Below the pieces are notes generated by a model, which worked only from the letters and a program-made list of their open reading frames with translations, made no database searches and was not told the DNA's origin. DNA of 64,000 nt, taken from positions 1 through 64,000 of the forward strand of contig CACWQW010000003.1 in the NCBI GenBank assembly GCA_902763085.1, given 5' to 3'. The DNA is from Dongibacter bovis. Lineage in GTDB: Bacteria; Bacillota; Negativicutes; Selenomonadales; Selenomonadaceae. A program made the position numbers and the translations under genes. Of the stretch, positions 53,569 through 62,236 are shown in pieces. Numbering within the stretch: the stretch's first letter is position 1; each line of letters opens with the position of its first letter.

Positions 53569-56500
53569 CATGCTGAACAGTTCGAGCTGGTCGCTTTCGC
53601 TCATGCCATCGAGGCAGCCGTGATCGCGCAAGATCTCGATGCACGTCTTGGAAATCCCCGTGCGCGTACGCAGGTTCTCCACGGAAGTGAAGATGCCATC
53701 CCTCCTGGCTTCCACGATGCTCTGTGCCGCCTTGGTCCCCATGCCGGCGAGGCTCGCGATCGGTGGCAGGAGCGATGTCTCGCGGATGATAAACTTCTCT
53801 GCTGCCGAGGTGTAGAGATCGACGTGCTCGCACTTGAAGCCGCGCAGATACATTTCCCAAGCGATCTGCAGGACGATGAGCGTCGCGTTCTGTTTCGCGT
53901 CCAACTTCCCTTTTTCCTTCGCTACTTCGTCGAGTTCATGGATGCATTGGGCAACATATTCCTTGCCGCGTGCCACAACATTGGCGTCGAATTCCGCAGC
54001 GCGGATCGAGAAATACGCCGCATAATAGGCCAGCGGATAATGCACTTTGCAAAAAGCGATGCGATACGCCATCATCACATAGGCCGTGGCATGCGCACGC
54101 GGGAAGAGGTACTTGATCTTCTGGCAGGAGGCGATGAACCATTCGGGAATGCCTCCCTTGCGCAGTGTCTCGACGACATCCGGAGCGATTCCTCTCCCTT
54201 TACGCACCTTTTCCATCGTCTTGAAGGAGAGCAGCGGGTCGATGCCCTGATGGATGAGGTACATCATGATATCATCACGTGCAGATATGGCGTTCTTGAT
54301 CGTGCATTGTCCGCCGCGGATCAGGTCTTGCGCGTTGCCCAGCCAAACATCCGTACCATGGGAGAAACCGGAAATGCGCACGAGATCAGAAAAGACATCC
54401 GGATGCGTATCATCAATCATCTGGCGCGTGAACGGCGTCCGGAACTCAGGGATGCCAAACGTACCGCTCGTTGCGCCGAGCTCCTCAGGCGTGAGGCCAA
54501 GGGCGGCAGTCGAATTGAAGAGCGACATCGTGGCCGGATCGTCAAAGGGAATCGTCTTCGGATCCCGATGCGTAAGATCTTCCAGCATCTTGATGACCGT
54601 CGGATCATCGTGACCAAGGATATCGAGCTTGACGAGACGGCTGCTGATGGAATGGTAATCGAAATGCGTCGTGATCGTGCCGCAGTTCATATCATTTGCA
54701 GGATGCTGGATGGGTGTAAAGAAATGGACATCCATATTCCTCGGAACGACCATGATTCCCGCCGGATGCTGACCTGTTGTCGCCTTGACACCCATGCAGC
54801 CATGGGCGAGCCGATCGATATACGAGATGTGCTTTTTCTCGCCTTTTTCCTCGAAGAATTTCTTTACGTAACCGAACGCCGTCTTGTCCGCGACGGTCTG
54901 GATTGAGCCAGCACGGTAGACATTGTCTTTGCCAAAAAGGATTTCTGTATATTTATGTGCGACAGGCTGATATGTTCCGGAAAAATTCAGGTCGATATCA
55001 GGAACTTTATCACCATCAAACCCGAGGAAAACGGCGAACGGGATATCGTGGCCATCCTTGAGCAATGGCGTGCCGCAGACAGGACAAACCTTATCCGGCA
55101 GGTCATACCCACAGCCGTACGAACCGTCGGTGATGAACTTGCTATACTGGCAGTGCGGGCAACGCCAGTGCGGCGGCAACGGATTGACCTCTGTGATGCC
55201 CGTCATCGTCGCGATAAAAGAAGAACCGACGGAACCACGGGAACCGACGAGATATCCATCGTCATTTGATTTCTTCACGAGACGCTGAGCGATGAGGTAT
55301 AGGACCGAAAACCCATGACCGATGATAGGCTTGAGCTCCTGTTCCAAGCGGTCCTTGACAATCTTAGGCAGATTCTCTCCATAGAGATATTTTGCCTTGC
55401 GGTAAGACATCTCCCGAATCTCTTCATCAGCACCGGGAATCTGTGGAGAATAGAGATCATCAGGAATCGGCTTGAACCGTTCGATGCTCTCGCTGATCTT
55501 ACGCGGATTCGTCACCACGGCCTCATAGGCGAGATCTGAACCGAGATACGAGAACTCCTCGAGCATCTCCTCTGTCGTCCGCAAATAGAGGGGCGGTTGC
55601 AACTCCGCATCGTCGAAGCCCTTCCCCTTCATGAGGATGCCTCGATAGATGCTATCCTCCGGATTGAGGAAATGCACGTCGCAGGTCGCAACGAGCGGCT
55701 TTCCGAGCTTCTTGGCAATCGCAGCGACCTTCAGGTTGATGGCGCGTAGGTCATCGTCGGACTTGATATCAGGGAAATTATCACTGCGCTTCAAGAAATC
55801 GTTGTTGTGGATCGGCTGGATTTCCAGATAATCATAGAACTCGGCAATCTTCATGAGCTGCTCATCCGATTGATGTTCCTCGATGGCACGGATGAGCTCC
55901 CCCGCTTCACAGGCAGAGCCGATGATGATCCCTTCGCGGAATTCCTCGATCATCGCACGCGGCAAGCGCGGCTGACGATGGAAGAACTTCAGGTGGGACA
56001 GGGAGACGAGCTGATAGAGGTTGCGTAAGCCGATGGGATTTTTCGCGAGGAAGATGATATGGTTGGCTCGTTTCTGATCGTAATTCTCACCAACGAGGTA
56101 TCCTTCCATACCGTAGATGACCTTGAGGTCCGTCTTACAGTCCTTGAGGGCCTTGGCCGCATCCGGAAAGGCCTGGACGACACCATGGTCCGTCACAGCG
56201 ACGGCAGGCCATCCCCAACGATCTGCCGTTTGGATGAGGTCCTTGACGGAAACGACGGCATCCATGGCGCTCATCGTCGTATGCGCATGCAGCTCGACGC
56301 GCTTGACCTCCGCATGATCCTCACGCAACTTGATTTCTCGTTTGGCGAGGCTATCGACGGTGAGCACGTATTCATTCAGATACGTATCGAAGCGGACGGA
56401 ACCGTGAACGCGCACGCGCATCCCATCCTTGAGCTGCGCCTTGATCTTCTCGTATTCATCCGGGTCAGAGTTTTTCCCTCGCGTATTCTTGAAGAACTTC

Positions 56501-57414
56501 TTGCAGGCAATGCCATTTGTCTCGTCCGTGAGGCAGAAGGAGAGCATCTTCGTCCCCGATTTGAACTCATGGAAACGGAGGCCGGAACCGGCACCCTCGC
56601 CGATCCACCCCTCCAGGACGACGTTTTTCTCCTCTCCCTCCAGCTCGTCGATTGCCTTGACCGTTCCAGCGACACTCCGGCCGAAAATGAGACCTCCCGT
56701 CGTCGGCATGACGACCGGTTTCGCATACGGCGCAGCCGTTTGGGAAGGAGGGCTGGTCTTTCCATTGGACGGATCGGGGTCCGCTTTGCGCTGCGGTTTC
56801 TCTTTCGTCTGCTGGGCAGCCGTGTTCTCCGCATGACGTTCCTGCCGCAGGGCAGACAGATATTCTGGCGTATCCAGAGATGCACCGACCGGCTGCGGCG
56901 GCTCTTCCTCCGAGGCAAGGAACGTCACCTCACAGGAAAAACCAAGAAGCCCCTTGATGTTCTCTCGCATCTGTGCAATCACATCATGGGCACGGAAAAT
57001 CTCTCCGCTGAGCTCGCCACCGACCTCGATTTCCAGCCGACTCCCATCGATATGAAGCTGTGCTCGGCGCAGGAGGGACAATACCACGGGGTTTCCCTCC
57101 GCCGTCCGCCGACTGAGTTCCTCCCACGCTTTCGTGATGCCGCGTTCCATGTCGATGACGTCCTGATAGAACGTCACGTCGGAAAGCTGGCAATTCTCGA
57201 TGATATGATGCGCAGCGCGCGAGAGGAGGGATTCTTGCAAGAGTTCCTGTGTCTGGAGGAGAACCTCCCAGCTGTTATCCCGCGGATTGATTTCGACATG
57301 CAGGATGCGGCAGGTCTTGAAAAGCAGTTTTTCCTCGTGCGTGAGCTGCATGCCCTGCACGAGGTCCCAAAACATATTGTTCTTTTTCGGCACGATGCAA
57401 TATTTCTTCTGCAT
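53566..57414 (-). CDS. polC: DNA polymerase III PolC-type alpha subunit lacking the exonuclease domain
   Basis: Replicative polymerase, about 1282 residues against about 1440 in Bacillus. In order: an N-terminal domain, a low-complexity linker (about 170-235), an OB-fold (LEGWIGEGAGSG to VRVHGSVRFDTY), a PHP domain beginning HAHTTMSAMDA (about 376) with VAVTDHGVVQ, then the zinc module CPHC...CPVCG, and the polymerase core with PDIDLNFSG (about 804), GHDDPTVIKML and GTDVWLGNAQ. In Bacillus a DnaQ-type 3'-5' exonuclease interrupts the PHP domain after YGMEANIV. Here YGMEGYLVGENY runs straight into RANHIIFLAKN and LRNLYQLVSLSH with no DxExTG or other exonuclease motif. The start is ATG 57414 with GGAGGAAG upstream. 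Confidence 0.95.
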   Translation of the reverse strand: MQKKYCIVPKKNNMFWDLVQGMQLTHEEKLLFKTCRILHVEINPRDNSWEVLLQTQELLQESLLSRAAHHIIENCQLSDVTFYQDVIDMERGITKAWEELSRRTAEGNPVVLSLLRRAQLHIDGSRLEIEVGGELSGEIFRAHDVIAQMRENIKGLLGFSCEVTFLASEEEPPQPVGASLDTPEYLSALRQERHAENTAAQQTKEKPQRKADPDPSNGKTSPPSQTAAPYAKPVVMPTTGGLIFGRSVAGTVKAIDELEGEEKNVVLEGWIGEGAGSGLRFHEFKSGTKMLSFCLTDETNGIACKKFFKNTRGKNSDPDEYEKIKAQLKDGMRVRVHGSVRFDTYLNEYVLTVDSLAKREIKLREDHAEVKRVELHAHTTMSAMDAVVSVKDLIQTADRWGWPAVAVTDHGVVQAFPDAAKALKDCKTDLKVIYGMEGYLVGENYDQKRANHIIFLAKNPIGLRNLYQLVSLSHLKFFHRQPRLPRAMIEEFREGIIIGSACEAGELIRAIEEHQSDEQLMKIAEFYDYLEIQPIHNNDFLKRSDNFPDIKSDDDLRAINLKVAAIAKKLGKPLVATCDVHFLNPEDSIYRGILMKGKGFDDAELQPPLYLRTTEEMLEEFSYLGSDLAYEAVVTNPRKISESIERFKPIPDDLYSPQIPGADEEIREMSYRKAKYLYGENLPKIVKDRLEQELKPIIGHGFSVLYLIAQRLVKKSNDDGYLVGSRGSVGSSFIATMTGITEVNPLPPHWRCPHCQYSKFITDGSYGCGYDLPDKVCPVCGTPLLKDGHDIPFAVFLGFDGDKVPDIDLNFSGTYQPVAHKYTEILFGKDNVYRAGSIQTVADKTAFGYVKKFFEEKGEKKHISYIDRLAHGCMGVKATTGQHPAGIMVVPRNMDVHFFTPIQHPANDMNCGTITTHFDYHSISSRLVKLDILGHDDPTVIKMLEDLTHRDPKTIPFDDPATMSLFNSTAALGLTPEELGATSGTFGIPEFRTPFTRQMIDDTHPDVFSDLVRISGFSHGTDVWLGNAQDLIRGGQCTIKNAISARDDIMMYLIHQGIDPLLSFKTMEKVRKGRGIAPDVVETLRKGGIPEWFIASCQKIKYLFPRAHATAYVMMAYRIAFCKVHYPLAYYAAYFSIRAAEFDANVVARGKEYVAQCIHELDEVAKEKGKLDAKQNATLIVLQIAWEMYLRGFKCEHVDLYTSAAEKFIIRETSLLPPIASLAGMGTKAAQSIVEARRDGIFTSVENLRTRTGISKTCIEILRDHGCLDGMSESDQLELFSM

Positions 57415-57446
57415 GAAAGACACTTCCTCCACTCATGCCTTACTGC

Positions 57447-58094
57447 TCAACGAGAGACGGAAAGCGCTGTCAGGACACCGACAGACGATTTTTCGTAGAG
57501 ATTCTCGTATTTCCGTTGATACTTCAATACGCGCACGACGTACTCGCGCGTTTCCGCGTAAGGAATCTTGTTGACATCTGAAAAATCCTGCCCCCAGCCG
57601 TAGAGTTCCATCCAATCCTGTACGTTTCCCCGCCCCGCATTGTAGGCGGCTAAGGCCAGGATATCATTGCCATCGAATTCCTTTTGCAGTGCAGCGAGAT
57701 ACCAGATGCCATAGCGGATGTTCACCTCAGGATCGGCGAGTCGATCGATCGAATAGCGGCGATCTCCCACCTGCCCGGCAATCCATTCTGCCGTATCCGG
57801 CATGAGCTGCATGAGTCCGACAGCGCCGCGATGTGACTGCACATCCACGCGAAAGCGGCTTTCTGCTTGGATGACTCCAGCGGCAAGGCTGCTGTCTACT
57901 CCATAGGTGCTCGCGTAATGTTCCACGGTTTCCCGATAAGGATACGGATAGAGGTAATTCTTTTGCATCCATTCCGTCTGCGATAGGAAATACACCGCGA
58001 AACAACAGAGGAACAGGAGCAGGCCGCAGGCAAGGGAAATGCTTTTTCGCGTTCTTTTCTCCGAGTTTTTTCTACGACGAATCCTCGTTGCCAA
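57447..58094 (-). CDS. Membrane-anchored lytic transglycosylase (SLT domain)
   Basis: Cleaves peptidoglycan glycan strands. About 215 residues: a basic start, one membrane anchor (LACGLLLFLCCFAVYFLSQ, about 20-38), then a Slt70-type domain with the catalytic Glu in VIQAESRFR, GAVGLMQLMPDTA and AAYNAGRGNVQDW. The C-terminal REYVVRVLKYQRKYE is typical. Start: TTG 58094 with GGAGG 9 bases ahead; an ATG seven codons upstream lies on that site. It follows coaE by 48 bases. Confidence 0.93.
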   Translation of the reverse strand: MATRIRRRKNSEKRTRKSISLACGLLLFLCCFAVYFLSQTEWMQKNYLYPYPYRETVEHYASTYGVDSSLAAGVIQAESRFRVDVQSHRGAVGLMQLMPDTAEWIAGQVGDRRYSIDRLADPEVNIRYGIWYLAALQKEFDGNDILALAAYNAGRGNVQDWMELYGWGQDFSDVNKIPYAETREYVVRVLKYQRKYENLYEKSSVGVLTALSVSR

Positions 58095-58142
58095 GCCAGT
58101 TCCCCTCCTTTCCATATGTACGACCCCTTCAGCGGCGTATCT

Positions 58143-58736
58143 TCAGACCACTTTTCGATGAAACGCTTCATAGACACGCTGCCGCAGTTCCATCTCTGTC
58201 CCACGATTATCGATGACGACATCAGCGCGCCGCAACCGTTCTTCCATCGTCATTTGCGAATCCACACGATGCAAGGCCTCTGCTTCTGTATAATGGTCAC
58301 GCGCCATGAGGCGTTGGAGCTGCAGCGCGCGTGGGATAAAGACGACCCAGATTTCATCCGTCAGGCGGTCCCAGCCAGCTTCCAGGAGAAGCGGTGCGTC
58401 GAGGATGACAGTCGCTGCGCCCTCAGCTTGTATCGCGTGCAAGCGCTTGCACGCCTCGTGATAGAGGATGGGCTGTGCCGTATCATTCAGCCACGCTCGC
58501 TCAGAGTCGTCCTGAAAAACGATGGCGCCGATCCTGCGCCTGTCTAAAGCACCCTCTTCCGTGAGGATTCCCTTTCCCCAATGGGCAACGTAAGCCTGAT
58601 ATAGCGGTCTCCCAGGCTCCGCCAACGCATGGGCCAATGCATCCGCGTCGATGATGGCTGCCCCGAAGGAGCGCAGAATATCAGAGACCGTACTCTTGCC
58701 ACAGGCAATGCCGCCGGTCAAACCAATGACACGCAT
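58143..58736 (-). CDS. coaE: Dephospho-CoA kinase
   Basis: Last step of coenzyme A synthesis. The 197 residues begin RVIGLTGGIACGKSTVSDIL with the P-loop GGIACGKST, then IDADALAHAL, DAPLLLEAG and a lid region SQMTMEERLRRADVVIDN. ATG 58736 is preferred; its AGAGGG site is 9 bases ahead. It follows mutM in the standard polA-mutM-coaE order. Confidence 0.95.
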   Translation of the reverse strand: MRVIGLTGGIACGKSTVSDILRSFGAAIIDADALAHALAEPGRPLYQAYVAHWGKGILTEEGALDRRRIGAIVFQDDSERAWLNDTAQPILYHEACKRLHAIQAEGAATVILDAPLLLEAGWDRLTDEIWVVFIPRALQLQRLMARDHYTEAEALHRVDSQMTMEERLRRADVVIDNRGTEMELRQRVYEAFHRKVV

Positions 58737-58753
58737 GTAGCAACGCCCTCTCT

Positions 58754-59578
58754 TCAGCTTTGGCAACGGGGACAATAGCGAGTTCCCCTGCCGCCAATCT
58801 TCATTTTCTCGATCAAGCTGCCGCAGTTTTCACAGGGAAGCCCTTCTCGTTCATAGACATGCAAGTGCTCTTGATGGTGCCCCTGCCCGCCTTCCGCATT
58901 TTTGTAATCGCGGAAGGTTGTCCCACCATCTGCGATTCCAGCGCGGAGAACGCTTTGGATGGCATCATGCAGACGATCGATTTGCTCTCTACTAAGAGTA
59001 TCAACATGTCTTGCCGGGTGGATTCCCGCGACGAAAAGCGCCTCATCCGCATAAATATTGCCGATGCCTGCGACATGTTCCTGTTGGAGTAAAAAAGACT
59101 TCACTGGCGCCTTTTTTCCCTTCACTTCCTGATACAGATACGCAGGCGTAAAGGCAGCAGAAAGTGGCTCAGGCCCGAGGGAAGCGAGGCCGGGGAGTGC
59201 TTTGGCTTTCTCCTGCGGCAGCAGATAAAGCACGCCGAAGGTCCGGACATCTCCGAAGACGAGGTCGGCTCCCGAAGAGAGCGAAAAGACGACGCGTGCA
59301 TAAGGGTCGCGCACGACGCCATCCGCCTCGTAGACCAATCGCCCAGTCATGCGCAAGTGGATGACGAGTGTCCATCGACCACTGAGCTGCAAAAGAAGGT
59401 ACTTTCCACGTCGATCGACCCGCTCGATGACCCGTCCTCGCAGCAAGGCGCTGAATCGATCCGGCGACATCGCCTGGATTTGGCGTGGTAGCAGGACATC
59501 TACCTGCGTAATCGCCTCACCACAGATATAGCGCTCCAAACCCCTTCGGATGATCTCCACCTCAGGCAGTTCTGGCAT
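58754..59578 (-). CDS. mutM: Formamidopyrimidine-DNA glycosylase
   Basis: Removes oxidised purines such as 8-oxoguanine. The 274 residues start with the catalytic PELPEVE (Pro1, Glu2 after Met removal). It has an H2TH region GIGNIYADEALF and a C-terminal zinc finger from CENCGS and CPRC. ATG 59578 has GGGGGGAG just upstream. It lies 13 bases after the polA stop. Confidence 0.97.
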   Translation of the reverse strand: MPELPEVEIIRRGLERYICGEAITQVDVLLPRQIQAMSPDRFSALLRGRVIERVDRRGKYLLLQLSGRWTLVIHLRMTGRLVYEADGVVRDPYARVVFSLSSGADLVFGDVRTFGVLYLLPQEKAKALPGLASLGPEPLSAAFTPAYLYQEVKGKKAPVKSFLLQQEHVAGIGNIYADEALFVAGIHPARHVDTLSREQIDRLHDAIQSVLRAGIADGGTTFRDYKNAEGGQGHHQEHLHVYEREGLPCENCGSLIEKMKIGGRGTRYCPRCQS

Positions 59579-59591
59579 CGTGACTCCCCCC

Positions 59592-62204
59592 CTATTTCGC
59601 TTCTGCCCAATTCTTTCCAGTCTTCACATCGATTAGGAGCGGTACAGAAAGATCGACGACGTGTTCCATCGCCTCACGCAGCAGTTCCGTGACCTCTGTG
59701 ACTTCAGACGCAGGAACTTCGAGCACAAGTTCATCGTGCACCTGCAACAGCAGACGACTCTTCGCACCGGCTTCTTTCAGGGCCCGATCCGCGCGGATCA
59801 TGGCCAACTTGATGATATCAGCCGCCGTTCCTTGGATAGGCGTGTTCATTGCCATTCGCTCAGCGAGGGCGCGTTGATTGAAATTGCGGCTCTTGATGGC
59901 CGGCAGTTCGCGTCGACGCCCGAAAAGGGTCGTCACCACACCGGTCGCATGCGCTTTCTCGATCATCTCGTCAAGAAAGCCTTTGACCCCGGGATACCGC
60001 GTGAAATATTCTTCGATATAGCCGGCGGCCTCCTTGCGCGAGATGTGCAGGTCCCTCGCCAGCCCGTAATCGCTGATTCCATAAACGATACCGAAATTGA
60101 CGGCTTTTGCTCTGCGCCGCAACTCCGGCGTCACCTCAGGCAGCGGCAGATGGAATACTTCCGCCGCTGTCCGTGCATGGATATCCTGTCCCTTGCAAAA
60201 GGCGTCGATGAAATTCTCATCGCCAGACATATGCGCCAAAAGGCGCAGCTCAATTTGGGAATAATCCGCTGACAACAAGTAATCGAACCCTTCTCCCGGT
60301 TCGAATAATGTGCGGATCTGACGTCCCTGCTCCGTGCGAACAGGAATGTTCTGCAGATTCGGGTCGGAGCTGGAAAGGCGCCCCGTGGCCGTGACGGTCT
60401 GATTGAAACTCGTATGTACGCGCCCGGATTCAGGATGGATCAGATCGCCGATCGCATCCAAATAGGTGGATTTCAGCTTCGTCCAAAGGCGATACGAAAG
60501 GATCTGCTCGACGATCGGATGTTGAAACCTGAGGGTCTCAAGCACCTCTGCATTGGTCGAATACCCCGTTTTCGTCTTTTTCACGGGCGGCAGACCAAGC
60601 CGCTCGAACAAGATCTCACCGAGTTGTTTGGGGGACTTGATATTGAACTTTGTCCCAGCAAGCGTATAGATATCCTGCTCGATCCCTTCGATGCGTTGGC
60701 CGACTTCTTCAGCTTTTTCCGCCAGGTGCTCCCGATTGACATAGACGCCTGTTTGCTCCATTTCCACCAGAACGGGAACGAGCGGCAACTCTACGGTCTC
60801 GTAGAGCTGCCAAAGCCCCAAAGCGACAAGCCGTTCGCGGAGCGGTTGCCGCAGCTGGAACAAGGCCTCAGCCAAAAGAGCATCGGTAGCGGCTGATTCA
60901 TCAGGCAGCGTCGTTTCTGGGAAGAACTCCTCCCACAGTGACGTGACGCTGTATGTAGACGTCTCCGGGTGAAGAAGATATGCAGCCAGTTTGGCATCTA
61001 AGATCTTGCCAGAAAAACGGATTCCTGCCTGCCCATACATCTTGAGATCGAAAAGGATGACCTCTGGGGCCGTCTCCAAAACATCGAAAAGGTGCGGAAA
61101 TACTGAGGCAGATTCTGTCTGATAGAGCCCATCAGAACACGCAATCTCGATGGAACTTAGGGAAAGGAACGGCGGTTGTCCGGTGAACTGCGCGGAGACA
61201 GCAAGGCAGTCGGCTTGGCTCAGGACCTTCAGAGCCGCCGCGGAAATCGGCTCGCATTCGTTGCGCAAGGAATCCTTTCCCGTGTCTGCGACTGAAGCTG
61301 CCGGCAGCATTTCTTGCGTCGATGTTGGCTCTGCGGGGAAGAGCTTCTGCACGCGCGCGAGGATCGCTGTCATGCCGTACCGCTTACAAAACGACGCCAA
61401 CTTCGCAGGATCGGGAACGACGACCGCTTCTTCGAGAGAAAGCTTCAAGTCCGGGACATGACAGTCAATCGTTGCGAGGACTTTGGAAAGACGTGCCTGT
61501 TCCTTAAACGTTGCCAAGCGCTCCCGTAATTTTTTCCCAGAAACCTCTTCGACATGCTCCAAAACATTTTCTAATGATCCATACTCCAACAGGAGTTTCG
61601 TGGCGGTTTTCGGACCGACTCCGGGAACCCCCGGAATATTATCTGAGGTATCCCCCATCAGCCCTTTCAAATCGATGAGCCTTATCGGAGGCAGCTGATA
61701 CGCTTCTGTAAATGCAGCTTCATCATAGATGGCGAGCTGAGAAATCCCCTTCTTGGTAAGTGCTACACGCAAATTGGGCCGGACGAGCTGGAGCGCATCG
61801 CGGTCTCCCGTGACGACAAGGGTATCCACCCCCTGCGTCGCGGCCTGCGTCGACAATGTACCGATGATATCATCCGCTTCAAAGCCGGCGAGCTCAACGA
61901 AAGGCATGCCGAGCGCTCCTGCGAATTCATGGAGAAGGGGAATCTGCCCCAACAGCTCCGCCGGCGTCTTTTCACGCGTTCCCTTATACTCTGGATAAAG
62001 CTCCGTGCGGAAGGTCTTCTTCCCCTTGTCGAATGCGAGCACGAGGTAGTCTGGCTGCCAATCTTCCCAAAGCTTCAGGAACATGTTCGCGAAACCAAAA
62101 ATCGCATTCGTATACTCTCCTGTCGGCGCCGTCAAGGGGGGCAATGCATAAAAGGCCCGGAACAACAGGCTGCTTCCGTCAAGAATGACAAATCGTTTCT
62201 GCAA
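59592..62204 (-). CDS. polA: DNA polymerase I
   Basis: Gap-filling polymerase, 870 residues. The 5'-3' nuclease domain (about 1-290; LDGSSLLFRAFYALPP, GFEADDIIGTL, GLMGDTSDNIPGVPGVG) is intact. The polymerase domain has ADYSQIELRLLAHMSGD, RRRAKAVNFGIVYG and QVHDELVLEVP. The central 3'-5' exonuclease domain is degenerate: the ExoI DxE pair is replaced (LAVSAQFTGQPPF) and the ExoIII Tyr-x3-Asp reads YSVTS. It therefore resembles Bacillus-type proofreading-deficient Pol I. It starts with TTG 62204, GGAGGAG 5 bases upstream. Confidence 0.96.
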   Translation of the reverse strand: MQKRFVILDGSSLLFRAFYALPPLTAPTGEYTNAIFGFANMFLKLWEDWQPDYLVLAFDKGKKTFRTELYPEYKGTREKTPAELLGQIPLLHEFAGALGMPFVELAGFEADDIIGTLSTQAATQGVDTLVVTGDRDALQLVRPNLRVALTKKGISQLAIYDEAAFTEAYQLPPIRLIDLKGLMGDTSDNIPGVPGVGPKTATKLLLEYGSLENVLEHVEEVSGKKLRERLATFKEQARLSKVLATIDCHVPDLKLSLEEAVVVPDPAKLASFCKRYGMTAILARVQKLFPAEPTSTQEMLPAASVADTGKDSLRNECEPISAAALKVLSQADCLAVSAQFTGQPPFLSLSSIEIACSDGLYQTESASVFPHLFDVLETAPEVILFDLKMYGQAGIRFSGKILDAKLAAYLLHPETSTYSVTSLWEEFFPETTLPDESAATDALLAEALFQLRQPLRERLVALGLWQLYETVELPLVPVLVEMEQTGVYVNREHLAEKAEEVGQRIEGIEQDIYTLAGTKFNIKSPKQLGEILFERLGLPPVKKTKTGYSTNAEVLETLRFQHPIVEQILSYRLWTKLKSTYLDAIGDLIHPESGRVHTSFNQTVTATGRLSSSDPNLQNIPVRTEQGRQIRTLFEPGEGFDYLLSADYSQIELRLLAHMSGDENFIDAFCKGQDIHARTAAEVFHLPLPEVTPELRRRAKAVNFGIVYGISDYGLARDLHISRKEAAGYIEEYFTRYPGVKGFLDEMIEKAHATGVVTTLFGRRRELPAIKSRNFNQRALAERMAMNTPIQGTAADIIKLAMIRADRALKEAGAKSRLLLQVHDELVLEVPASEVTEVTELLREAMEHVVDLSVPLLIDVKTGKNWAEAK

Positions 62205-62236
62205 GAGTTCTCCTCCTCGTCTGCGACACCCGTTCG

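Noticed and set aside
56059-57498. 479-codon plus-strand frame opposite polC
   Set aside because: Antisense shadow of a conserved gene; composition (Arg/Asp-rich) typical of a shadow.
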